This document shows, one piece after another, positions 48,139 through 62,200 of a stretch of 64,000 bases of DNA. The translations under genes and the position numbers were made by a program. Position 1 is the stretch's first letter, and each line of letters opens with the position of its first letter. The DNA lies in contig JBBPUQ010000006.1 of assembly GCA_038501195.1 (NCBI GenBank), positions 4,340,001 to 4,404,000 on the forward strand. The letters are read 5' to 3'. The notes beneath the pieces were generated by a model, which did not search any database, was not told the DNA's origin, and worked only from the letters and a program-made list of their open reading frames with translations. This DNA comes from Nemania diffusa (lineage: Eukaryota; Ascomycota; Sordariomycetes; Xylariales; Xylariaceae).

Positions 48139-51100
48139 ATTAAACTAATGACTTAATAAAACTTATATATATATACTAAGTATATATAACTAAAACTTAA
48201 ACTAAAACTTTTATTAAATAATTAAATAAATAAAAAATACAAAAATTTACTAAAATATATAAAATTTATAAGTTCTATATATATATATATATATAAATAA
48301 TTTATATATAACTTTTTTAATTATATTTTTTTTTATAAAATATATATATAAATTAATATAAAACTTTAAAACTTAAAAATAAATTTTAAAACTTTATAAA
48401 TTATTTCAAATTTTTTTATATATATATATATAAAAAGTTTTACTAATATTAATTAATAATTATAAAATATAATTATAAATTAACAAAATAAAAAAGCAAA
48501 AACTAGCTATTATTAAAAGTAACTTTTATATTTTTTTTTTTTTTTTTTTATATAAAAAATAAAATATTATTTATATCGATTAATTAAAAATATATTAAAT
48601 TAACTATTAAATAAAAAAGATTTAATTATTACAAAGTTAAAATTAGTTTTATATAATAATTTAATTATTTTTATATCAAAATTAATAAAACTATAAACTA
48701 TTTTATAAATTTACTTTTTTAACTATTTTATTTTTTTTATTTTTTTTATTTTATTACTTTTTATAACTATATTAATATTTATAACAAAAATAACTATAGT
48801 AGCTATAGCTGCAATAACTAAACAAACTTAAAACAATAAGTCAGTAGTTTTATATAATAAAAATAAATTTATATATAAAAATATAGCTAAAAATAATAAT
48901 ATTTAAATAAAAATTTAAAAAAAATAAACCGATTTTAAATATTAAAATATAACTATTAATTTTAATTAATTTATTAAACTTTTATAATTAATAATATATT
49001 TTGTTAAATATTTGCAAAACTATATATAATTAAAAATTAAAAGCAAATAATTTATATAAATATTTGTAATAAATTTTAATAGCTAAATAAAACCGATATT
49101 AATAAATACTAATTATATATTTTAAAAAAAATATATTGCTATTACTAAAAGCAATAAAAATATTAAAATATATAAAAAATCGTTTAAAAATAAACTTTTA
49201 TATATTATTAAAAAATATATAAATAAAAATAATAAAAATTTAAATAACAATATATTTATATAAACAATTTTAATATTTATATTAATAAATATATTAAAAT
49301 TTTTAGTTATATAAACAAATTATTTAATATTATAACTAGTTATATTAAAGTTAATAATATTAATATATATTTTAATATTTAATATAAATAATTAAATATT
49401 TTTTTTTTTATATAAACAAAAACTTAAAAATTTATATTTATTTTTAAAATTTTTATTATATATTTTATGTTTTTATTTATATATAAGAATTAATTATATA
49501 AACTTTTTTTTATTTAAATTATTTATAATAGTTTAATTGAAATAATTTAATTTATTATATTTATTAAAATATAGCGATTTAACTAAAACTATAGTAGTAA
49601 ATTATATAATATATTATATAATAAAGTTTAAATTTTTATTTTAATATATTATTAATTTAAAATTATTAAAAAACAATATTATATAGTATTTTTTTTTATA
49701 TTAAAAAAAAAAACTAAATAGTATTATTTTAATTATATTAATTTAATATATAAATAAAATAAAATTTATATAATATTTAATAATTACTTTAATATAATAG
49801 TTAATTATAGTTAATATTAAATTAATTAAATTATTACTATTTTTATATAAATAAAATAAAATAATTTAATAAAAACAATATTTAAAATATTAAAAACTAT
49901 AATTAATAAATTTTAATTTATACAATATATTTTAAAATTTAATTATTATAAAAAAATATTACTTTATATAATAATTATATAAATATATTTTAATATATTT
50001 AAATTTAAATTTATTTTAATTAGTTAAAAATTTATATATAAAACTTTATTTTTTAATTTATAAATAATACTGCAAGTTTTTTTTAATTAAAAAATAAACT
50101 ATTATTATATAATAAATATTTATTTTATTAATAAATAATATAATATTAAATATTTAAAATAATTATATAATTATAGCTTTAAAAAAAAATTTTATTAAAA
50201 ATTATAGCAATTATATAATAAAAATAACAGAAATAATAAAAAATATTTTATTTATAAAAAATTTAATTATTAGTTTATTAATTATAGCTAATAAAAAAAA
50301 TCGAAAATAAAAAAGTAATATTTTGTTATATATAATATTTTAAAATAAAAAACTTTATTAAATAAAAAATATAATATATTTATATTAAACTATAAAAATA
50401 ATAAAAACTTTTTATATAATAATAAATTTAATAATAATTTAAATATTAAAATTAAAAATAAAACGGTTTAATTTTTAATAAATTTAATATATTTTTATTA
50501 TATAATAAAAAAAAATATATATATTTAAAACTAAATGTTAATATTAAACAATTTTTATTTAAATAATTAATATAATATAAAATATTAAAATATTTTATAA
50601 AATATTAATATAATAAAAATTTTAATTATTAAAAAAGCTTAAGTTAAAATTTTTATATAAAAAAACTTTTTTATATAAATAAATTAAACTTTAAATAATA
50701 TAATAATTTAATTTAGTAATATTAAAAACTTTAAAGCTATAAATATTATAACAATTTTAATATTAATTAAATTAATTAAATTTTATATTTTAAATATATT
50801 AACTTTATTTTTACTATTATTATAAAATATAAATTAATTATATATTTATTTTAATAATATATAAAATATAATTATATAATAAAATAATATAATAATATTA
50901 ATTATATAAAAATAAAAATATTTATTTTTTAATATTAATTAATTAAAAGTTATAAATTATTTTATAAAATAAAAGTTTTAAAAATTATATTATTAATTTA
51001 AATATTTTTATATAAAAAAATTTATAAAATTATTATAAAAAGTAAAATATAATAATATTAATGTTTTAATATTTTAAAAAATTAAAAAATTTTGTTATTA

Positions 51101-53972
51101 TTATTAATTATATAATTAAACTTTAAAAAGATTTAAATTTTTATTAAAAAATAAATATAATTTTAATTATAAAATTGTTATTAATATTATATAAATTAAT
51201 AAATAATTAATTTTATATATAATTAATATAAATATTTTGTTTTAAATAGCTAAATTTTTAAAGTTTTTAAATATATATAATATTTAAAATATATTATATT
51301 AATATTAAATTTTAATATATTAAAAGCTATTTAATTATATTATATATAATTCTAATATAAATTTTTTGTTTAAAAAATTTTGCAATAATATATAACTAGT
51401 TAAAACTTTATATAAAAAAATATTTGTTAAAATATATTAAGCTATTAAAAAAATTAAACAAATATATATATTATTTTATTATATATTTAATATTTTATAT
51501 AAAAAAATCGATTATTATATAAATAAAGAAATAATATTATAAATAGCTATAAAAGCTTTAAATAATATAGCTAAATTAAATAATTTTATATTTATTTTAT
51601 TAATTTTTAAAATTTATTTTAAAATTAATAGCGATTTATTTTTTTTATTAAAAATTATTCAAAAAATAAAAGCTATATAAAAAGCTATAAAAATAATAAA
51701 AAATATTTATATAAAAATTAATATTAATTAAACTATATAAACTAGAAATAAATTAATATTATTATATAAAATATTTTTTTTATTTTTTTAAAATAAAGTT
51801 ATAATATAAAAAAAATACAAAAGTTAAATAAAATTTTATAAAATTTTTACAATTAAAAATTATAATATTATAATTAATATAATAAATAAACTAGCTAAAT
51901 TTTATTATATATAAATTAAATTATATTATTAATAAAAAGTTATATTTAATTTATTATATAAAAAAAATAACTTTTTATACGATTTTTTTTAAACTATTAA
52001 ATAGCTATAATTTTAATATAAAAATAAATCAAAAAAGTTATTTATATTTATTAATAATTAATACTTTATATTAAAAAAAATCAACAATTATATTTTAACT
52101 ATATAATTAAAACAAAATAATATAATTATTATATTTAATATATTTTTTAAATAATTAAATATAACTAAAATAAATATATTAATAATTTAAAATATATTTT
52201 AGTTTATATAATATAATTTAAATTAATATAATTAAATAAAAATTTTTTAAATTAAATTTATATAAAAAGTTAAAAATAAAATAATTAAACTATATAAAAA
52301 GGTTAAATTAATTATATAAAGTTATAAAAATAATAATAAAGTTTAAATTTTTATATAAATATTAATAATTTAATATATAAATTAATAATTTATTATAATT
52401 TTAAAACTATTGTTAATTTAAAACTATAATATATATATAAAGCTATAAAATATTTTTTAAATATATATATAGTTATATAATAAATTAAATTAAAAAATAT
52501 ATATTTATTTGCTAAAAAAACTAAAAAATAAATATTTAATAAATATTATATTTTAAATTATATAACTATTATATAAATTAGCTAAATTAAAATTATATTA
52601 AAATAAAATTTATTATAAATATTATTATTAAAAATTAAATATAAAAATATTTATATATAATTTATATTTATTATATATTAAAAAATAACTTAATAAATTT
52701 ATAATTATAAAATTTTAAATAAATAATATTTTTAATATTATATTTAAAAAGTTTTTATATAAAAAAAAAACTAAACTATTATTTTATATAAAACTAAAAA
52801 CGAAATTAATATTTAAATATTTTATTAAATTTAACAAAAGTAAAATTTAAATAAATAAACAGGATTTTTTTTTATTTAATAAAAACAAATTAAACAATTA
52901 TATATTATTAATTTTTATATAAAAAATTATTTTTAATAATATATTATTTAATAAGTTTAAAAAATATATATTATATTTATATATTAATTAAAAATATTAT
53001 ATAATTTATTAATTATAATATAAATTTAAAAGCTATTAAAAAATAATATTAAAATATTAAATATATAAATATAATAATAAATTAATAATATATAGTAAAA
53101 ATTATATTATATATTTTTAAATTTTAATTATATAAAGATTTTTATTTTTATTAATAAAATATTTTTATAATTAAAAGCAATATTATTTAGTAAAATTTAA
53201 TTAAATATAAATAAGTTATATATAATATATTAATAAATAAACTATATAATATAGTTAATAGATTTAATTATACTATTATATTTAATATAACTTTTTAAAA
53301 AATTATTTATATAATAAAATTATTAATAGTATTATTAGTTATATATATTAATTTTAAATTTTTATATAAATATTTAGTTAAACTAAAAATTATATAAAAA
53401 AAACAATGTATAATTAACATTATATTATTTTAAAAAATATAAAAAAATTGTAAAATTATAAAAATATATTAAATCAATAGTAAAAATAACTTAATAAATG
53501 TTTATATAAAAAAAGCATTTAATTAAATATTAAAAAAACTAATTAATATAAATAAACTAGTTATATAAATAAAAGTATATATAAATTAATTAAATAATAA
53601 AAAAAATAATAAAAAATTAATTAATATTAAAACTGAAATTATTATATAAAGAAAAGAATTTTTAATATTGAACTAATAATTTAATAAAACTTATATATAT
53701 ATATTAAATATATATAATTAAAACTTAAATTAAAACTTTTATTAAATAACTAAATAAATAAAAAATATAAAAACTTATTAAGATTTATAAAATTTATAAA
53801 TTTTATATATATATATATATAAATAATTTATATATAACTTATTTAATTATATTTTTTTTGTAAAATATATATATAAATTAATATAAAACTTTAAAATTTA
53901 AAAATAAACTTTAAAACTTTATAAATTATTTTAAATCTTTTTATATATATATATATAAAAAGTTTTATTAAT
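48139..53972 (+). mobile_element. LTR-retrotransposon-like element, family B, about 5.8 kb, RIP-degraded
   Basis: Direct terminal repeats of about 305 bp lie at 48139-48448 and about 53665-53972 and bound 5.2 kb of interior. The repeats share the start ACTAATxACTTAATAAAACT (x and one neighbour vary by transition) and the end TATAAAAAGTTTTAYTAATA, and differ almost only by transitions. Size and layout fit an LTR retrotransposon. No gag or pol reading frame survives, so class and orientation of transcription are inferred from the 3' segment shared with the fragment at 39380. The interior keeps more C and G than most of the block (for example AGCTATAGCTGC at about 48801), suggesting fewer mutation rounds or a later insertion. 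No target-site duplication could be recognised in such simple sequence. Confidence 0.7.
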
Positions 53973-56900
53973 AAAATATAATAGTTTAATATATTATAAA
54001 TAATATTATTATATTTTTTTATTTATAAATAAAAAATTTATAATAAATAAAAAAATAAATATATTTATAAAAATATTTAAAAAAACTATATTATAAAAAA
54101 TATAATAAAAATATTTTATTAAACTTTATAAAAGTTTTTTATATAAAAATTTATAAAAAATAAATTATTAATTATAAATAAATAAAATAAAAAAAGTTTT
54201 TTTATTATTATTAAATTTATTTAAAAAAATAAATTAAAAATATAATAAATAAAAATTATATAAATTATAAAAAAATATAATAAAATAATATAAATATAAA
54301 CTATTAATAAATATTATTATTATAAAAACTTTTTTTTTATAAATTTATTTATTATAAATAATTTAAATTATATATTATTAATATTAATAAAATTAATATA
54401 ATAATTTGAAATAAAAAATATAATCAAATATTTTTTAATAAAAATTAAAAAACATAAAAAATATATATATAAAAACAAGTTTTAAAAAATATTGCTTTTT
54501 ATTTTATATATTTAATAAAATAAATTAATATTAATTATTATTAAATTAATTTATAAATTATTAAATTAATTTTATTTTTAATAAGTTATTAATTAAAAAA
54601 TTAAAAATTATAACTAAATATATAATAAAAAACTTATATTTAAATTTTATTATTTTTAAAAATATTTTATTTATTATATTAATATTATTTATTTTAAAAC
54701 TAAATAAAAAATTATAACTTAATATTAATTATTAAAAAATTAATATTATTATATAAAAAAAACTATTATTTATTATTTTTAATAAATAAAACTTTAATTT
54801 AAATTATTAAAATTAATATTTTAATAAAAATTAATATATTATAAATATTATATTAAATTTATATATATTTAAATTATAAAACTTTAATTATTTTTAAAAT
54901 AAAATAAATTTTTTTAAATATAAAATATTGTTTTTTAAATTAATTAATAAATGAATTATTTTTTAACAATATATAAATAATATTTTAAAAATATATTTTA
55001 ATAATTTTTATAATATTTATATTAAAAATATATTTATTTAGTTAAATAATTTAAAAAAATATAAACAATATATAAAAAAAATATTAAAAAAGTTATAAAA
55101 TATAAATTTATAAATTTATTTAAAAAAATGTAAATTTTATATTATTAAAATTAAATATTTAAAGTTTATTATAAAAAAAAAATAATATAAAAATAAATTT
55201 TTAAAAAATTATAATAATATAAAATTAAAAATAACTAATAAATATAAAAGTAGTTTATTTATTTTTAAAATTTTATAACTTTTATTAATAATTTATTTTA
55301 AAATATAGTTATAAAATAAAACTTTTATTTAAATTAATTAAAAAAATATAATATTTTAATAAAATAAAAACTATAAAATAGCTTTTTTAAAACTAAAAAA
55401 AAAATTAATTTTTATATTAATATTAATTTATTATAATAATAATAAAAGTTATAGCTAATAAATTTATTCATTTAATTAATTAATTAATTAATTAAATAAA
55501 TAAATATATATTAATTTATTTAAATTTTTAATTAATTAATTATTTATTATTTATAAACTTTAATTAAAGCTTTATAGTTAAAATCAACTTTTTTTATTTT
55601 ATTTTTTAATTAATATATAAATTATATTTTAATTAAAAGCTTTGTTTTAATAAAAACAGCTTATTATAATAGTTATAAAATTATATAAAATTATTTATTA
55701 AAATATTTATTTTATATTATTATTTTAATACTTTTTAATTTTAAAAGATTTAAAAATTTATATTATAATTTATTAAATTAACTTTAAATTATATAAATAA
55801 TATAATTTTTTATATATATTTTAATATAAATTTTAATTTTAAATTAATAAGTTATATTAAAGTTTAAATTTTTATATTAATTTAAAATTATTTATTTAAT
55901 AAAATAATATTAAAAATAATATTAAATTAATAATATAAATAACAAATTATAAAAATATTTATAAAAAAGTTATTTTTATAAAGTATTATTTATTAATAAA
56001 AAAAAATATATAAAAAACTATTTATTTATTTATAAACAATATTAATAAAATATAATAAATAATTAAACTTTTAAAAACTTTTAATATATAATAATTATAA
56101 ATAAACTTTAAAAAAATATTTGCAAATATATATTTTATTTAAAAAAAACACATTTATATAATAATTAATTAACTTTTTTATTTAATATTAATATTAATAT
56201 TAATAAAAATATATTTTTTTATTTTAATAGTTTTATAAATTAAAAAATATTTAATAAAATATATTTTATAAATTATAAAATATTATTTTAAAAAATAAAA
56301 ATATAAATAATATTAATTTTAATATAAAATTATTTTAATGTAAATTTATATTATTTAGTTTTAATAAATAATATTAATTTTAATAATATAACAATTTATA
56401 TTAAAAAAAAATAAAAAAATAAAAAATAAAAAAGAAATATTTAAAAAGCAAATTTTAAATATATTTAATAAATAAATAAAAAAGAAAAAATAATTAATTA
56501 AAATTAATTAAATTATTATAAATTTAATTATTTAAAATTGTTTTAATATATTTAACTTAATAAATATAATAGTTATAAAAACTTTTAAAACTATTATAAA
56601 TCAAAAAAAATTTATTAAAATAAAAGTTTTTATTTTTTATAACAATATAAAAAAAAATTAATTTTAATATATAAGTTTATAATTAAATTAATTAATTTAA
56701 TAATAATAGTAATTAATTTATTAATAATATAATTAAAATAATTAATATTAAGTTTTATTTAAAAAAAAAAGTTATAAATAATTTATAACTTTATTTTAAT
56801 TAATTTTATTTAAATAATATTATATTTTTTAAAAGTTTAATAATATATTTTAAACAATAATATAAAAATTTAAATAAAAAGTAAAAGTTTTAAATTAAAT

Positions 56901-59268
56901 TTATTGTTTTAAAAATAAACAATTTATTAAATTTTTAAAATTTTAAAAATAAATTTTATTATTTTATTAAATAAAAAATTATTTAAAAATATATAAAAAA
57001 AAAGTTTTATTAACAGTTTATTTTTTAAATAAAAAATTAAATTTTTAATATATATTTAAATAAAAATATAATATATAAAAATTTTATATTATATATTAAA
57101 TAATTAATTTATAATTTATTTTAAATAAATATTAAAAGTAAAAATAAAAAATAAATAAAACAAACTTTAAAAAGCTATAATATTAAAAATATTTATAATA
57201 ATAATAATAATAATAATAGTTATTTATTAAATTAAAATAATAAAAATATTTTATTATAATTTATTATAAAATTAAAAGTTAAAATTTATTATAGATTTAA
57301 TTTTATAAAAATATAAAATTAAATAAAATTTAAAAAATGTTTATTTATTATAAATAAAAATATTATATTTATAATTATTTGTTAAAAAATTAAACTATAA
57401 ATAATTAAAAATATAAAATTGATTTTGTTTTAACTTTTATTATTTATAAAAATAAAATAAAAAACAAGTAAAAAAAATAAAAAAGTTTTTATAAAAATAA
57501 AAAATATTTAATTTTAAATAATATTTACTTTTTTTTAAAAATTATAAATAATATAAATATTAATAATATAAAAAAGTTTTTAACTTTTTTATTAAAAAAA
57601 AAATTATTTTTTATAATATATATTATAATAATTAATAAATAAATATTTTTTATTAATAAATGTTTTATTAATATAAAAATAAATAAAATTATATTTATAA
57701 ATTAAAATTTTATTTAATATATAATTTAATTATTAAATTTATAAATAATATATAATTTTTATAAATGTTTAATTTTTAAATATAATATTAAATTATAACA
57801 AAATATTAATATAATATTAATTATAAATATAATATTATAAAAATAATTATTTAAAAATATTATAATAGTAATTTTAAAAATAAAACATAATTTAATTATA
57901 AAAAAATATTTTATAAAAAATATAATATTTTATTTAATTTATTATAAAAGTATTATATATTTTTTTTATATTTATTTTTTATTAATTAAATAAAAACTTT
58001 TAATTAAAAATATATTTTAATAAATTATTATTTTTTAAATAATACTTTTTAAACAATTAATATATAAATTTATTTAATTTATATATAAATATTAATAATT
58101 AATTTAATTTATAATTATAAAGTTATTTTTTATAATTAAAATAATATAATAAATATATAAAAAAAACATAAATATTAAAAAAACTTAGTTAAAAAAATAT
58201 ATATAAAAAATAAAATATATATTAATTAATTAAAAGTTATATATTTTATAAAAATATTTTATACTTTTTTTAATATAAAAGTTAAAATAATAATATAATA
58301 ATTAAAAACTTTATAAATTATAAAAAAATATTATAAAATAATATAAATATAAATTAATTATTAATATTATTATAATTAAAATTAGCTTTTTTATAAAAAA
58401 TATTTAAAAAAATATATTTTTTATATATATAACTAGTATTAAAAAAATAAATATAATTGTTTAAAAAAAAAAAAAAAATATAATTTTAAAAAAAAAAAAA
58501 GATTTAAAACAAAAAAGTTTAAAATATAATATTTAAAAAATATTAATTATTATTATATATATTTAATAAATTAAATTTAAACAAATTTTTTTTAAATTAT
58601 ATTATTAATTATTATATAAAACTTTTTTTAAAAAAAATATAAATAATTTATTAAATAATATATTATATTATATATTATTAAATAATTATAAAAAAGTTTT
58701 ATTTAATTTAAAAAAAATTTATTTATAATATTTATATTATTTATATATAAATTAAAAAATAAATTATAATTTTATATAAACTTTAAAAAAATTAATATTT
58801 TAATAAAAAAAAAAAAAATTTATTTTATTAATTAAAAAAACTTTAATATATATTATAAAAATAAAAACTTTTATATAAATAAATATAAAATAAAAATTTA
58901 ATTAAATTAAAATATATTTAAATTATAAAAATTTAATAACTTTTAAACTTTAATATAAATTATTTAAATATAAAGTTTTATTATTTATTTTATTTAATAA
59001 TTAAATTATATTTGAAAAATATATTAATAATATATTATTAAAATATTTAAATATTTTTTATAATATATATAAAAATATTATATTAATTTTTTTAATATTA
59101 TTAAAAAAATATAAAAGTTATATAAAATAAATATTAAAACAATTAAAAAATATTAAATTATAAATTAATTTAAAAAAATATAAATTTTATATATTTATAA
59201 AAGCTAAAAAAAAATAACTAATATAATATATATAAAAATATTATATATTTAAAAAAAAATATTAAATT

Positions 59269-59292
59269 AAAAAAAAAAAAAAAAAAAAAAAA
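59269..59292. repeat. 24-base A run at a strand-composition switch
   Basis: A pure 24-A tract. To its left (about 54-59 kb) A exceeds T; to its right (about 59.3-64 kb) T exceeds A, with long T runs. This is the pattern expected if two related A-rich elements meet in opposite orientation, or if a poly(A)-tailed element ends here. Confidence 0.5.
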
Positions 59293-62200
59293 TTAAGTTT
59301 ATAATAATAAATTCGATTATATATAAGTTTTTTTTTTTATAATAAATACTTTTTTTATTGTTTTAATATTATTTATTATATTTTTATTATTTATTTTTAA
59401 TATAATAAAATAAATATTTATTATAAAATATAATAAATATTTTAATATATTTTTTATATATTGTTTTTTTATATAATAAATATAATTTAATTATAATTAT
59501 TTTTTTATTTATTTAAAGTTTGTTTTAAATTTATAATAACTATAAAATTAATAAATAATTTAAACTTTTTAAAATTTAATTTTATAAAATTATATTTAAT
59601 TTAATTTAATATAATTGTTATTTTTATAATTTAATTTAGTTTTTTTTTTTTTAAAAATTTTTAACTAATATTTTAATTATTTAAATAGTTTTATTTTATT
59701 AAAATAATTATTATAATATTATTATAACAAAATAAAAAAATTATAAAAGTTAATAATAAAATATTATATATTATTTAAATTTTAACTTTTTTAATTTATT
59801 TTATAAAATAGTTTTTTATATTAAATTTATATAAACAAAATTTTTTTAACTTTTTATTTTTTGCTATTAATATTTAAATTTATAATTTTTTTATTTAAAT
59901 ATTTTTAGTTTTATTTAAATAATAAATTATTTATATATTTTTATAATTAATTTATATAAAATTAATATATATTTTTTTTTTAATTTAATAGTTTTAATAA
60001 ATAAATATAATTTTTATGTTTTAAAATTTTATATAATATTTATATAAAAAAATAATTAAATTTATTATTTAAATAATTGATTTATTTATTTCTTTTTTTT
60101 AAAATATAAATAAAGTTATTTTTATTAAAATTTAACTATTATTTATATTTATTAATTTAATTAATTATTTTGTTTTATATTTTTTATATTTAATTTTTAG
60201 TTATAAATAAATATTTATAAATTTATTTTTTAAACATTTATATTTTTTATTAAATAAATTCTTTTTAAATAAAAAGTTTAACAGTTGTTTTTATTTTATT
60301 TATTTAATTAAAAATTATATATATAAATTATTTTATAATAATTTTTAAAAAAAAAAAACTTTTTAATAAATTATATAATAATATAGTTTAAATATTATTT
60401 AAAGTTAATAATATTTTTAATTAATTATTTTAAAAATAATTAATATAAAAATATAAATATTAATTAATTTATTAATATATATTTTTTATTTGTTTTATTA
60501 TTTTATAATATTTTATAAATAAAAAATTTAGTTTTATTTTATAAATTTAAAATAATTTATTTATAAAGTTTTTAATAAATTAAAAGTTTTAATTGTTTAT
60601 AATAAATTTAAACTATTTAAATAATTAATAAAAGTTTTTATAATATATTTAAATTATATTTTTTATTATAATTAATAAAATATAAAATATAATTTAATAA
60701 AATTTAAATAAATAATTTATTATAATAAAAATTATATTATTATTTAATTTATTTTTAAAAAAACTTTTAAAGTTAATAATAATATATTATTAAAAATAAT
60801 TTAAAACTTTAAATAAATAAAATTTATTTAATATTTTATTTTAAAATATTTTAATAGTTTTATAAAAATAATTAATTATATATATATTAATATTTTTAAA
60901 TATTTTTAACTATTAATATTTATTTATTATTAGTTTTTTAGTTTTATTTTTTTTAAAATAAACTATTAAAATTTAATTATAAATTTTTTAAATTATTTTT
61001 ATTTATAAATTATTTATATTAGCTATAATTAAATATTTTTTATATATTATTAAATTTTTAAATATTTAATAATTTATTTATAATATATTAAATATTAACT
61101 TTTTATATTTTTTTAATAAAAAACTTTTATAATTAATTTATAATAAAATATTAATTAAAAATATATTTAATATAAATAATAATTTATTAATAACTAGTTT
61201 ATAAATTTTAATTATTTATAAAATAAAATATTTTAAAATAAAACTTTTTAAAATTAGCTATTTTAAAGTTATAATTAATTAAAAAAATACTATTATATAT
61301 TATTTATTTTTTTTTTATTTTTAATTTTTTAATTTATTTTTTAATTTTAATATAATATTTAAAATAATATTTTAAATTTTTAGCTAATAAATAATTATAA
61401 AATTATAATATAATATTAATTTAATTTATTTAATTTATTAAAAATTTAATATATATTTAATAATAAAATATTTTAATATTATATAATTAATAATTATTAT
61501 AAAAAGTTTAATTTATTATAAATTTATTAGTTTTATTTTTTAATAAATAAGTTTTTTTATTATTGTTAATATTTTTTTGTTATAAATGTTATAATTAAAT
61601 TTAATTTTATAAAATATTTTAAAATAAAACATTATAAAATATTAGTTATTTTTTAAATTGTTTTTTTATAAAAAATAATTTATAGTTATTTTATTTAATA
61701 TATTTATTTTTATATATATTTTTATATTAAATAAAAAATAATAAAATATTAATATTAATAATAAAACTTGTTTTAATTAATTAAATATTTTTTAATATAT
61801 TTTAAATTAATTAAAATAAGTTATAATAACTATTAATTAAATTAATAATTTTATAATATAGTTAAACTTTTTAATAAATTATTTATAAAAATTATAAAGT
61901 TTTAAAAAAAATTATATTTTTTAAACTTAAACTATATTATATTTTTTAAATAATTTTTATTTATAAATTATTTTAGTTTTTATTAAATTTATTTCGATTT
62001 TATTAATATTAATAATAAATTTTAAAAATTTAGTTTTAATTATATAAAATCTATATTTTTTTAAATTTATTTATAATTTTATAATTTATAATTTATTTAA
62101 AACTTTTTTTATATAAAGTTTATATTTAATTTTATTATTTAAATATATTAATATATTGTTAATATATATTATATAAAATATATTAAAATATTTAATTAAA

